A stretch of DNA of 64,000 nucleotides from Linderina pennispora (lineage: Eukaryota; Kickxellomycota; Kickxellomycetes; Kickxellales; Kickxellaceae), in contig NW_024468266.1 in NCBI RefSeq assembly GCF_002104995.1, positions 62,001-126,000 of the forward strand, written 5' to 3'. Each line of letters starts with the position of its first letter. The first letter of the stretch is position 1. The notes beneath the pieces are model-generated. The model was not told the DNA's origin. It saw only the letters and a list, made by a program, of their open reading frames with translations, and searched no databases. Below, piece after piece: positions 32,194 through 41,501 of the stretch. The position numbers and the translations under genes were made by a program.

Positions 32194-33149
32194 TTAGAAG
32201 GTCTCCTCTTCGTCGAGGTGCGCATCGGCCGCGGGAACGCTGCTCTGGGGCTCGTAGGTCTCGTCATTGAGGTCGCCCTGGAGCTGCTCCTCCTCGCCAG
32301 CATAGTTGTCGTCTGTGCTATACAGGATGCCCTGGATATGGCTGGCCATCTCCCCAATGTCCGATCTAGGCTCGAACTCCAGCTGTTGCAAGTACACCTC
32401 GATTTCGCGCAGCTTGGAGAAGTAAAAGTCCCGCTCCTTCTCCGCGGTCTCAATCAGCACCTTGGCCTCAGACAGCTGGCGGTTCAGTTCCTGCACCTGG
32501 TGGGAATTGGCGGCTGCTCCAGGGCCCGTGCGGCTGCCAGGCCGCAGACCAGCGGAGCCGGGACGCATGGCGGCAGCCTGCGGGCGCTGGGCAGCGGGGC
32601 GGACGGCGGAGCGCGCGGCACGCATACCCGTGGACGAGCTGTGGGCGGATGACGCGCTGCTGCGCGGGCGGGAGGCAGCAGCGTTACCAGGGATGTCGGC
32701 AGAGCGGCCGTTCCGCCTGGCCACCGGGTCGTAGGGCTGGCCCGAGAAGTACGAGTCCCAGAACCGCTTCAGCCACTGCAGGAACTCAAAGTTGTCCTGG
32801 AACCGGCACTTCATCAGCTTCGTCGGGTCAATGGGCTTGTCAATCTTGTGCTTCCGGATCATGTTCTGCAGAATCTTGTAGTTCTCAATGTACTCGTACT
32901 GCTGGTTCGCCGCGAACTTGACGCGGGCAAGCGGCACATCCAGGTATATCGAGTCGATGATCTGGCAGTACGCCGCACCTAAACACCCGGGGGTAATTAG
33001 AGATGTGCCAATTCGCAATTGGGCTGCTCTCCCCTTCGGAGGGGTTCGATTCCACGGCTCTTACCTGAACCCAGCTGCTCGACCTTGGTGTAGTTGGTCT
33101 GCAGAAGCTCGTTGACCCACGCAATCAGACTCTGGCGACTCTCGCTCAT
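32194..33149 (-). CDS. EB1-family microtubule plus-end protein (Mal3/Bim1-like)
   Basis: EB1 proteins track growing microtubule plus ends and recruit other tip proteins. Exon 1 33149-33065 (MSESRQSLIAWVNELL) ends at GTAAGA; the 86-nt intron ends TTTAG; exon 2 runs 32978-32194. The protein is 289 residues. The calponin-homology domain covers about 1-110 (AYCQIIDSIYLDVPLARVKF, then DNFEFLQWLKRFWDSYFSGQ). A basic Ser/Arg/Pro/Ala linker (about 125-185) helps lattice binding. The EBH dimer coiled coil is at about 190-235 (LNRQLSEAKVLIETAEKERD, then FYFSKLREIEVYL). The acidic tail ends EEETF, close to the EEY/F terminus that binds CAP-Gly proteins. The frame is intact. It lies tail-to-tail with the mitochondrial gene and downstream of DPM3 on the same strand. 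Confidence 0.95.
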
Positions 33150-33322
33150 TGTGCCGTTCTTTAATGCAAACAAAGAAAAAGGGGGAGGAATGTAAAGAAA
33201 CAACAGCTGGCATACAGAAGCGAGCCGCAACAGTCTAGGAAAAGACAGAATTTTTTATTTTTCAGCTCATGTTGTCGGTTGTGCCAATGCAGCCAATAAA
33301 AAACGCTAGTGTAGAGGGCCAT

Positions 33323-33601
33323 TCAAGCAATATCAACGCCGTTCGCGCGCAGATCGTCCTTGGCCTCAGAAATCTCCTGCATCAGCTCATGGTACGCCTC
33401 GGGGCACTCGCGGAACACGAGCAGGTTGTAGCCGATGTTGACGAATGCGTAGGCGCCCAGAGACACCAGCGCCAGCAGCGGCAGCACCGGCCACACCTGG
33501 GTCTGCAGGACCTCGGGAAGCGGGAGAAGGCCAACGAGGCCAAGCAGCCAGAGCCCAGCGGCTGCTGCGAGCATAGTTCCGACCTGTTGCGCACGAGCCA
33601 T
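33323..33601 (-). CDS. DPM3: Dolichol-phosphate mannosyltransferase subunit 3
   Basis: DPM3 anchors and stabilises the catalytic DPM1 subunit in the ER membrane, which makes Dol-P-Man for N-glycosylation, GPI anchors and O-mannosylation. The ATG at 33601 gives 92 residues, the same length as human DPM3. Two TM helices are seen (about 9-30, AAAAGLWLLGLVGLLPLP; about 38-60, WPVLPLLALVSLGAYAFVNI), followed by the conserved GYNLLVFRECPEAYHELMQE and a coiled-coil C-terminus. The open frame extends upstream to 33802, but the added sequence is unlike the family. Single exon. Finding DPM3 indicates the multi-subunit (human-type) enzyme, unlike the single-subunit yeast Dpm1. Confidence 0.93.
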   Translation of the reverse strand: MARAQQVGTMLAAAAGLWLLGLVGLLPLPEVLQTQVWPVLPLLALVSLGAYAFVNIGYNLLVFRECPEAYHELMQEISEAKDDLRANGVDIA

Positions 33602-34835
33602 TATTTCTGCAGGAGAGGAGGTGAATTGGAGAGAGGGAGAGGGCGAGATTGTCGTTAGAATCGGGGAGGGGAGTGAGGTTGAAAAAGAGATTTTTGGCTG
33701 GCCAATTCGACTTCTGGTCAAAGATGAGCCAAACGTTCCCCGAGCCCGGCCGCGAGAGCCATTTGTGTCACAGCCAATCACAGTGATCTGCAGGCTGGGC
33801 AACGAGGTACGTCATAGAGAAAAAAGTTCACACCTGTTTTTCATCCAAGGGCGGCTGGGCGCTTCTCCCGCCACCCGGCGCGCTCAGTGCTGCTGCGCCT
33901 TAAGAGGGACCACCTCCCCGCTGCTGCAGGCTGCCGGTGAGATCCAGGACTTTTCTGTGGCCAGCGCTTTCTCTTCTCTTTCCCTGCAATTCGCCCTGTA
34001 CTCTTAGCCTTTTTCTTTTCTCTTCTCCACTCTAGATCCCCTCCTATCCCTTATCCCAGGCGGCCACTGCTCTTTTGTTTGAGCCGGTGCCCCCGTTGAT
34101 TTTTCTGTTCTACTCCACGCTTTTGTTTGCTAGCGCACGCGCGTTCGTTATCGACTCCAGGAGCAAGGACCCGTGCACACACCCGCGCTCCTGCTGTCGC
34201 CCCCTTCTCTTTGTATATATTGCCCGGCACACTTGCGTTTCTTTACAAACCCCCCGCATATACGCTCAAGCGCACAGCACGCGCTGGCAGCTCCGAATTC
34301 ACGAACAGAGCAAACCCTACTTTTTGCTGGAGCCAGTTCTCTATACTCTGACACATTTTCTCCTCTTGCTTTCATTGCAGGGCGCCGGCGTTTTTAAGCG
34401 TTCCTCCTTCCCTTCTCTCTCCCTTGTATCTTGCTTATCGCTCTGAAAAAAGCCCGTGGCTAAAAGGGTAAGTTACCGCGGACAATGTTTCCGAGGTGGA
34501 AAAAAGCTTGTGTCTTTGTATAAGCTGTTTTGACGCCCAGTGTCTGTGTGCAAACAAAGAAATCCCGGCGTGGATGAGCCGTGCATGACTCGTTGATAAG
34601 ACCCGGGATCTCGCCGGACACGTCGGCACATTCCACCAGCCCACACGTTATTACGCTCGTTCTCCTCCTGCGTCCGCCCCCAAAAACACAACCACTCAGA
34701 GAAAATTTTGACACACAAGTACCCTAAACCCGGTTCTTTCTGTATCCCCCGTGTTCTATATCCCGTACCCTTTTCTACGTTGTAGGCATTTCTACCAGCG
34801 GCACTCTCGCTCGTTTTCTCTATCCTTCTCACACC
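33602..34835. promoter_or_regulatory. Divergent DPM3/OGT intergenic region
   Basis: 1.23 kb. A CCAAT-type element occurs at about 33773 (CAGCCAATCACAG). From 33960 onward the plus strand is CT-rich, typical of a fungal 5' leader. GGTAAGTTACC at 34467 could be a 5'-UTR intron donor, with a pyrimidine tract and acceptor-like TTGTAG near 34786. No ORF here is convincing. Confidence 0.5.
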
Positions 34836-37800
34836 ATGGCGTACAATACACAGCCGGCAGGCGTGTACATGAACCATGCGAGCAGCGCCAGCATGCTGGA
34901 TACAAATGCCGAGAACGACCACGGTGGCGAGCAGCAGCAGCAGCAGGACAGCCGCCGCCGCCGGTCAAGCACTTATGCTATGCATGTAGACTCGCCGTAT
35001 GACTACCAGCAGCCCAGATCAGCAGTGCAGACCTCGTTTACAGTTCCACCACCACCACCCCAACAACAACAACAGCAACAACAACAGCAACAGCAATATA
35101 CGCCGGCATATAACGAGTACTATACATACGCGACAACAACAGCACAGATGGTCGATCCATGGGCGTTCAACCACGCCAACCTGCTCGCTAACCTGAGTCA
35201 GATGCCGCCGGATTTGCTCTCTTCGCTGGTGCCCCAGCTAAGCAGCCAGAACCAGCAGCAACAGTCGCGAATGGGCTCAGCGCAGAGCATGTCAGCCTTG
35301 GCTGCCGCTGCAGCAGCCGCCGTGGCCGCAGCTAACGGTGACCCACTCCAGCAGCAGCAGCAACCACAGCAGGCGATGCAAAGCGGTTCGGGCGACTATT
35401 ACTCGCAGAACCAGCAGCAACAGCAGCAGCAGTCGATGCATGTTGATCACACGTTCGCAGTGCCAGCAGTGCCGGCAGCCCGGCAATTTGGGACCAAAAA
35501 TGTTGTCTTACCCTCGATATCCTCGCTGCAGTCGTCTACGGCGCGCCAATGCCGAGGCGGAGCAATACTGCCGCACGATTCTCAACAGCAGCAGATGCCA
35601 TATCGGGACCCAATGTCTACTGCGTATCAGCATCAGCCCAACCCCAATCTATCGCAGTTCCCACAGCCTCAGCAGGCGGCTCCGCAATATCAGCCGCCAC
35701 CGCAGGATCTGAACAGCAACTACTACGGCCAGCAGAACCTGTATTACTCAGCACCAATGCTGCAGCCGCTGATGCTGCCGCCGCCGTCGCCGACAATCCT
35801 TTCGTACTACACAGCAGATCCGACGCAGTGGATGTCGCTTCTCGGCCAGAACGCGTATCAGCCGCAGGCGTACCACTACGACTATCCGATGCCAGTGCAT
35901 CAGGTGCCATTCAACTTCCCGGTGCCGGCAACCCCCACCTATGGCGTCACACCCATGCAGAAGAACGACCCGTCAATGGCGGCAGCAGTAGCCGTGGCCG
36001 CCGCGGCAGCAGCAGCACAAGCGGCAGCCCAGCAGGGCAGCAGTAGCAACGTTGTTGGTCCGGCGGGCAGCCAGATGCTGTTGACGCAGCAGTTCCCGCC
36101 CCCGCAGAACCCACAAATGGCGCTGCCGTCTATCGACCAGGCGCTGCAGCATGGCGGCGTCAACGCCCAGATGGCTGCTGCGGCTGCAGTCGTCGCCGCA
36201 GCCTCTGGCCAGTACCCGCTCTCGGCGCCCGCAGGAGCTATGGTTCCGCAGATCATGCCGCCGCTGCAGCAGGCTCAGCAGCAACCGCTGATGCTTCCAG
36301 CTCTGCAGCAGCAGGCACACGCAAATGGGGTGGCGTTCCACACACCGCAGCCACAGCTGCACTATGAAGCGCCCTCGCTTGTCAGTCCGGCCATGGCTCA
36401 GCCACCGCAACAGCAGGACAGCTTCTATCTGCCAGCTACCAAGCGCGCATCCTCGTTTACAAACCTGGCCCTTCTTCAGCAGCAGCAGCAGCAGCAGCAG
36501 CCGTCACTCTTGCGTCAAGACTATGGCGGTGGCGTGCCGTTGTTTCCGAAGCAGAGCAGTCTATTACTTCCAGGTCAGGCAAAGTCTAACCTGGCACATC
36601 AGCAGGGTCTTTCGGGTTACGGCAAGCAACCGCTTGGCTCAGACATGTTTGGCAGCAGCGCAGCCTCGATGATGTCACAGCAGCAGCAGCAGCAGCAGAG
36701 CCATGTCTCGGGCGCGTTGGGGTCAACCGGGCAGATGTTTGGGTCATCTGCATCTGCGCGGTTTTCCGGCTCGGGCAGCTACGGAAACCCGCAGTTTGGG
36801 TCGCTGCCCGCATCTGCAAATCGGCATTCGAGTGCGTCAAGCACACGGCCCATCGCTACTTTGTCATCGTCACGGCGTGCATCGCTGCTGCACAAGGCGC
36901 GTCATGAACTTCCGTCGCTGTTTGGGGATCGCAAGCCCGCATCGGTAGCTGCGGCGGCAAAGACAGCGGCAGCATACAGCGCGGCGATATCAGCACATCT
37001 GGCGTCAACAGCAGCAACAGCGCCAGTCTCGCTGCTGGGCAGCATCGATGGCTCAGGCACACGGCCAGACATGGCCAAGTATGTTCCTGGGACCCGGGTC
37101 ACTTGCCAGCAGGCAATGGTGGAGTCGACTCGCGACCATGTCTTGCAGACAGCCCACCAGCTATACTCGACCAACGCCCGCGACCCAACGCTCATCGAGA
37201 TGCTTCTGTGCCTGCATCGCCTGCACCCGCGCCATCTGCCAACGCTGCTGCTGCTGGCCTGTGCGTACTTTAGCAGCAGCAAGCCCGAAAAGTCTCTCGA
37301 GTATAACGAGCTCATTCTCAAAATTGACCCCAACTATGTCGAGGCGATGTCGAACATCGGGACCACCCTGCGTAGCATGGGCAAGTCGTCGGAGGCCGAG
37401 TCGTGGTGGTGGCAGGCAGTTAAGCTGCGGCCGGGGTACTGGGACGCTGTGGAGAACCTCATGGGCGTTCTGTGCAATCCCGCGCAGCAGCAGACAGCCA
37501 CACCAAAGAGCCCCTCGAGCAAGGCAGATGGCGCTCCTGCCACGGGTCCGCGCTACCGCGAGGCACTGCAGCTGTGCGAGTTTGTTGACAGCAGTCTGCA
37601 CATCAGGGACGACATCTCCAAGGACGGGGCTGGCAAGGTGGCAAAGTACCAGGTGCAGGACAAGCAGCTGTCGCGTCTGCAGTCGCTGCTGTACTCGGAG
37701 GGCAACCTGCGCTTTGCTCTGGGCGATGTTGCCGGTGCCAGGCGCGAGTACGAGAAGGCAATGGAGGCGATCCTGGGCGGCTACAAGCTGGACGAGATCG

Positions 37801-40800
37801 TTGTGCGCATCGCGTACATTGGCTCGCAGGAGAGTGTCAACCAGATGTTCCACAAGCAGCTGAACAACCAGGCGCCGCCGTCGCACAACCTGAACATCAA
37901 CAACCTGCCACTGACGCTCCTGGCGCCGCAGAACGCCATCCGCATGCTGCAGATTCTGTTCCCAGAGACCAACGGTGTGCTGCCTGGCCTGGTCGCCCTG
38001 GCTGGTAAGGCTGCAGTTCAGCAGGCAACGGGTAACCATACCGCATCGACTCAGCTGCAGCAGGCGAACCAGGTCGCGTCGAACCTGCTACTAACGCTGG
38101 CCAAGCTGCACCAGGATCACGCCGTGGTTGCACAGCCGCTGTCGATTGTGCTGCCCCTCTACTACATGTCTCTGTCGCTGGTGCCATCCCCATCGACATG
38201 CAACAACCTGGGCATCATCTTGTCGGCGATCCCTTCCCCGTCGACGCCGACAATGGTGCCGTCTGTGCAGGGCGGGCAGCAGCCAACGCAGGCACCAATG
38301 GGCTCGGCCCTGGCCATGCAGTACTACACACACGGGCTGTCCCTGGACCAGCGGCACCCTCACCTGTACACCAACCTGGGCTCGCTTCTCAAGGACCTCG
38401 GGTACCTGGCCGAGGCCGTCAAAATGTACGAGAAGGCGGTCGAGTGCAACGCTACGTTCGATGTTGCGCTGGCCAACCTGGGCAATGCCATCAAGGACAT
38501 GGGCCGCGTGCAGGACTCGATTCCGTGGTACCTGCGCGCTGTTGAAGCCAGCCCCAACTTTGTTGAGGCGGTATGCGGGCTCGCCAACGCTATGGCGGGC
38601 GTGTGCGACTGGCACGCGCGTGACGGAGTCTACACCGAGATTGCCACCCGCTGGCGTGCAGTTGCGATGGTCGGCGAGGAGCAGGCGGTCAAGATCTTCG
38701 GCGTCATGGGGCGTGGCAAACGGCCGACAGCCAAGGCGTACAGGCGCAAGCTGTTCAGGCGCATCAACTACGTGCATGCACAGAGCCCGAAGCAGACGCA
38801 TGGCGTGGACAAGCGGCGCGGGTGGATGGACCGCGTCGTGGAGATTGTCGACCAGCAACTCAGCGACGGCAGCACATGGGGCCATGGTGTGCTGCTGATG
38901 CAGCCGGCTGCTACTGACGCCAGCGATGGGGGTGGCCTCGTGCGCCCGACCAGTGGGCTGGTGAGTTTCTTGGAGGGCGTCTGTCGACTCGTTCCCCGTG
39001 TCTCAACGGCGCCAGCCACTGGCCTGGCGGTGTTTTTGCACGACGCGCTTGATCTTGTGCGGCTTATTGCTGGGGTCCACGATGCCGGCGAGGTGCCCGG
39101 CGACAAGATGCGCAGCTGGAAGCACTTCATGGCACTGATCCGCAATGAGGGGGGCTGGGCGCTGAGGATTGTCGAGCGCGCAGCAGTTCTGATCCAGAGG
39201 CAGTGGTACTGGGATGCGCAGCAAGGCAGCCAGCATGCGCTCGAGGCACTGCGCAATCCGCAGGCAGGCGCGTATAAGCGGCCACGGCTCCCGGCAGGTC
39301 TCGGAGCGCCGCTGGTTCCGACGGTGCTGCCATTCCACACCTTCACGTATCCGCTTGATGCCCGCGAGGTGCGACTGATTTCGCACCGCAACGCGCTTCG
39401 CCTGTCGTTTACGACGCTGGGCGGCGGCGCGCCTTGGCTGCCGGGCCATGTGTATCCGCCGCCGCCGCCGCCTGACCCCCAGGTCAACATTGGGTATGTG
39501 TCGTCGGACTTCAACAACCACCCTCTGTCGCATCTGATGCAGTCGGTCTTTGGAATGCACGACAGACAGCGGTTCCGCGTGTTCTGTTATGCAACGACGC
39601 CGCCCGATGGCACCGTGCATCGGCAGAAGATCGAGCAGGAGGCCGACGTGTTTGTGAACTGCGCGGCGTGGTCAACGCAGCGCATTGTTGACCAGATCGC
39701 AAGCGACAAGATCCACATCCTTGTCAATCTGAACGGATACACCAAGGGGGCGCGCAACGAGATCTTTGCTGCTCGGCCAGCGCCGGTTCTTGTTGCGTTC
39801 ATGGGCTTTGCCGGAACCCTGGGGGCTGGGTGGTGCGACTATGTGGTCACGGATCCGATTGTGTGCCCACCGTGGACTGTGCGGTGCGAGGTGCGTGCCG
39901 AGCGGGAGCGCAGAGCCCTTGCCGCTGGTGGGGGTAAGAGCAGGATGCTGTCGAGCAGGCCGGCAAGGCAGCCCGAGATGCAGGAGAAAGGCCGCGAGCA
40001 CTACAGCTGGAGCCAGCGCAATGGCTCGCGTGGTGGCGACAATGGCGATGGCGACGATACTGACGACATCACCAGCCAGGACCGTGCCAGGCGCGTGCAT
40101 GAGTGGATGGGTGATGTGCGCTGGGACTTTGGCGAGATCGACCCCGAAGAGGTTGACGAGACGGATCTGCAGGGTGCCCGCGTGAATGGCTCTGCTGAGC
40201 ACAATCAGGTCAGCTCTGCGGGGGCTGGTGGGGCGGCTGGCGCGCAGTTCAACTACGTCGATACCGTGGCCGACGAGCAGCTCGATGAGGCCGGCGCGGA
40301 CAACTGGGTATACACGGAGAAGATGATATACATGCCGCACACGTACTTTGTCAACGACCACCGGCAAGGATTCCGTGAGGACGAGGAGCTGCGTGAGCTG
40401 CAAACGCCCGAGGCGCTGTGGATGGCCGAGCAGGATGCGCGGTACCGGATGCGCAGCGAGCTGTTTCCGGCGCTGGGCGACGACGTGTTTATCTTTGCCA
40501 ACTTCAACCAGCTCTACAAGATCGACCCGACGCTGTTCCGCATGTGGCTGCGGATTCTGGAGCGGGCGCCAAAGTCGATTCTGTGGCTGCTGCGCTTTCC
40601 GGCAGCAGGCGAGCAGCACCTGCACCGCGTGGCAGTCGAGTGGGCGGGCGAGGAGGTTGCGCGGCGGGTGGTCTTCACCGATGTTGCACCCAAGCACATG
40701 CACATCAAACGCGGGCGCGTGGCCGATGCGTTCCTGGACACGCCCGAGTGCAATGCCCACACCACGGCTGTCGACATTCTGTGGAGCGGCACGCCGGTGC

Positions 40801-41501
40801 TAACGTGGCCGCGACACGAGCACAAGCTGTGCTCCCGCGTAGCAGCGTCTGTCGCCTGTGCCACCGGCCATGGCCAGCACATGGTGGTCCACAGCGCCGA
40901 CGAGTACGTGGACCGGGCCGTCGAGTGGGCGACGCGGGCCTCGCACGAGTACACTTATGACCGGCCGAGACACTACGATCCGAAGGCCATCCTGAAGCCA
41001 GACCCGCAGACTGGGTACGTCAAGCACCTGCTGTGCGGCGGACCAGCCATGGACCTGCGCTACCAGCTGTTTATGACGCGCGATGCGTCGCGCCTGTTTG
41101 ATACGCTGCGGTGGACGCGCAACCTGGAGCGCGGCCTGGAGGAGGCGTGGCGGCGCTGGGTCACTGGTGAGGACGAGGTAGGCGAGCCTGCCTATACCGG
41201 CGAGACCAACGGCACTGAGTCTGGTATGGAGCATTCGATGATATCCATGGACATTGACGACCAGCACCAGCACCAGCACCACCAACACATGCTATCCGAC
41301 CGCAAGGACGCGGCTGCACTGTGCAAGTCTGACCAGCGCAAACTGCGGTGGGCCAAGCGCATCGAGCGCCAGATCGAAGCGGCGTCAGCGGGCGGGCAGT
41401 CCAGCGCCGTGTACTCGCCCCGCGGGCGCAGCATCTGGGTGCTCGACGAGGACGACGCCATGCCATCGCATTCGTGGCTGCACAGGATGATGACATGGTG
41501 A
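34836..41501 (+). CDS. OGT: O-GlcNAc transferase (SPY/OGT family) with long Q/A-rich N-terminus
   Basis: OGT transfers GlcNAc from UDP-GlcNAc to Ser/Thr of nuclear and cytosolic proteins. The single-exon frame encodes 2,221 residues, about twice the usual size. Residues 1-~690: Gln/Ala/Pro/Tyr-rich with poly-Gln and poly-Ala runs. From ~755: a TPR superhelix (LEYNELILKIDPNYVEAMSN; LYTNLGSLLKDLGYLAEAVK; ALANLGNAIKDMGRVQDSIP). From ~1549: the catalytic half, starting VNIGYVSSDFNNHPLSHLMQ, with the HP-x-SH histidine, NGYTKGARNEIFAARPAPV, and YMPHTYFVNDH. NFNQLYKIDP near 1890 carries the active-site Lys; CNAHTTAVDILWSGTPVLTW near 1974 carries the HTT nucleotide-binding motif and Asp. A ~145-residue acidic insertion (about 1680-1825) separates two conserved catalytic blocks that are ~20 residues apart in human OGT. 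The tail has a short Gln/His run. All catalytic residues I know are present; activity is likely. Confidence 0.95.
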   Translation: MAYNTQPAGVYMNHASSASMLDTNAENDHGGEQQQQQDSRRRRSSTYAMHVDSPYDYQQPRSAVQTSFTVPPPPPQQQQQQQQQQQQYTPAYNEYYTYATTTAQMVDPWAFNHANLLANLSQMPPDLLSSLVPQLSSQNQQQQSRMGSAQSMSALAAAAAAAVAAANGDPLQQQQQPQQAMQSGSGDYYSQNQQQQQQQSMHVDHTFAVPAVPAARQFGTKNVVLPSISSLQSSTARQCRGGAILPHDSQQQQMPYRDPMSTAYQHQPNPNLSQFPQPQQAAPQYQPPPQDLNSNYYGQQNLYYSAPMLQPLMLPPPSPTILSYYTADPTQWMSLLGQNAYQPQAYHYDYPMPVHQVPFNFPVPATPTYGVTPMQKNDPSMAAAVAVAAAAAAAQAAAQQGSSSNVVGPAGSQMLLTQQFPPPQNPQMALPSIDQALQHGGVNAQMAAAAAVVAAASGQYPLSAPAGAMVPQIMPPLQQAQQQPLMLPALQQQAHANGVAFHTPQPQLHYEAPSLVSPAMAQPPQQQDSFYLPATKRASSFTNLALLQQQQQQQQPSLLRQDYGGGVPLFPKQSSLLLPGQAKSNLAHQQGLSGYGKQPLGSDMFGSSAASMMSQQQQQQQSHVSGALGSTGQMFGSSASARFSGSGSYGNPQFGSLPASANRHSSASSTRPIATLSSSRRASLLHKARHELPSLFGDRKPASVAAAAKTAAAYSAAISAHLASTAATAPVSLLGSIDGSGTRPDMAKYVPGTRVTCQQAMVESTRDHVLQTAHQLYSTNARDPTLIEMLLCLHRLHPRHLPTLLLLACAYFSSSKPEKSLEYNELILKIDPNYVEAMSNIGTTLRSMGKSSEAESWWWQAVKLRPGYWDAVENLMGVLCNPAQQQTATPKSPSSKADGAPATGPRYREALQLCEFVDSSLHIRDDISKDGAGKVAKYQVQDKQLSRLQSLLYSEGNLRFALGDVAGARREYEKAMEAILGGYKLDEIVVRIAYIGSQESVNQMFHKQLNNQAPPSHNLNINNLPLTLLAPQNAIRMLQILFPETNGVLPGLVALAGKAAVQQATGNHTASTQLQQANQVASNLLLTLAKLHQDHAVVAQPLSIVLPLYYMSLSLVPSPSTCNNLGIILSAIPSPSTPTMVPSVQGGQQPTQAPMGSALAMQYYTHGLSLDQRHPHLYTNLGSLLKDLGYLAEAVKMYEKAVECNATFDVALANLGNAIKDMGRVQDSIPWYLRAVEASPNFVEAVCGLANAMAGVCDWHARDGVYTEIATRWRAVAMVGEEQAVKIFGVMGRGKRPTAKAYRRKLFRRINYVHAQSPKQTHGVDKRRGWMDRVVEIVDQQLSDGSTWGHGVLLMQPAATDASDGGGLVRPTSGLVSFLEGVCRLVPRVSTAPATGLAVFLHDALDLVRLIAGVHDAGEVPGDKMRSWKHFMALIRNEGGWALRIVERAAVLIQRQWYWDAQQGSQHALEALRNPQAGAYKRPRLPAGLGAPLVPTVLPFHTFTYPLDAREVRLISHRNALRLSFTTLGGGAPWLPGHVYPPPPPPDPQVNIGYVSSDFNNHPLSHLMQSVFGMHDRQRFRVFCYATTPPDGTVHRQKIEQEADVFVNCAAWSTQRIVDQIASDKIHILVNLNGYTKGARNEIFAARPAPVLVAFMGFAGTLGAGWCDYVVTDPIVCPPWTVRCEVRAERERRALAAGGGKSRMLSSRPARQPEMQEKGREHYSWSQRNGSRGGDNGDGDDTDDITSQDRARRVHEWMGDVRWDFGEIDPEEVDETDLQGARVNGSAEHNQVSSAGAGGAAGAQFNYVDTVADEQLDEAGADNWVYTEKMIYMPHTYFVNDHRQGFREDEELRELQTPEALWMAEQDARYRMRSELFPALGDDVFIFANFNQLYKIDPTLFRMWLRILERAPKSILWLLRFPAAGEQHLHRVAVEWAGEEVARRVVFTDVAPKHMHIKRGRVADAFLDTPECNAHTTAVDILWSGTPVLTWPRHEHKLCSRVAASVACATGHGQHMVVHSADEYVDRAVEWATRASHEYTYDRPRHYDPKAILKPDPQTGYVKHLLCGGPAMDLRYQLFMTRDASRLFDTLRWTRNLERGLEEAWRRWVTGEDEVGEPAYTGETNGTESGMEHSMISMDIDDQHQHQHHQHMLSDRKDAAALCKSDQRKLRWAKRIERQIEAASAGGQSSAVYSPRGRSIWVLDEDDAMPSHSWLHRMMTW

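Noticed and set aside
33000-33065. A tRNA B-box-like GGTTCGATTCC on the plus strand, inside the EB1 intron.
   Set aside because: The flanking T-stem and acceptor stem do not pair, there is no good A box or anticodon arm at the right spacing, and the segment is fully explained by intron hairpins.
33602-33802. N-terminal extension of DPM3 to 33802.
   Set aside because: Family members begin immediately before the first TM helix; the ATG at 33601 gives the standard 92 residues.
37161-40760. Long minus-strand open frames (up to 362 codons) across OGT.
   Set aside because: They are GC-rich shadows of the TPR and catalytic coding sequence and have no recognisable content.
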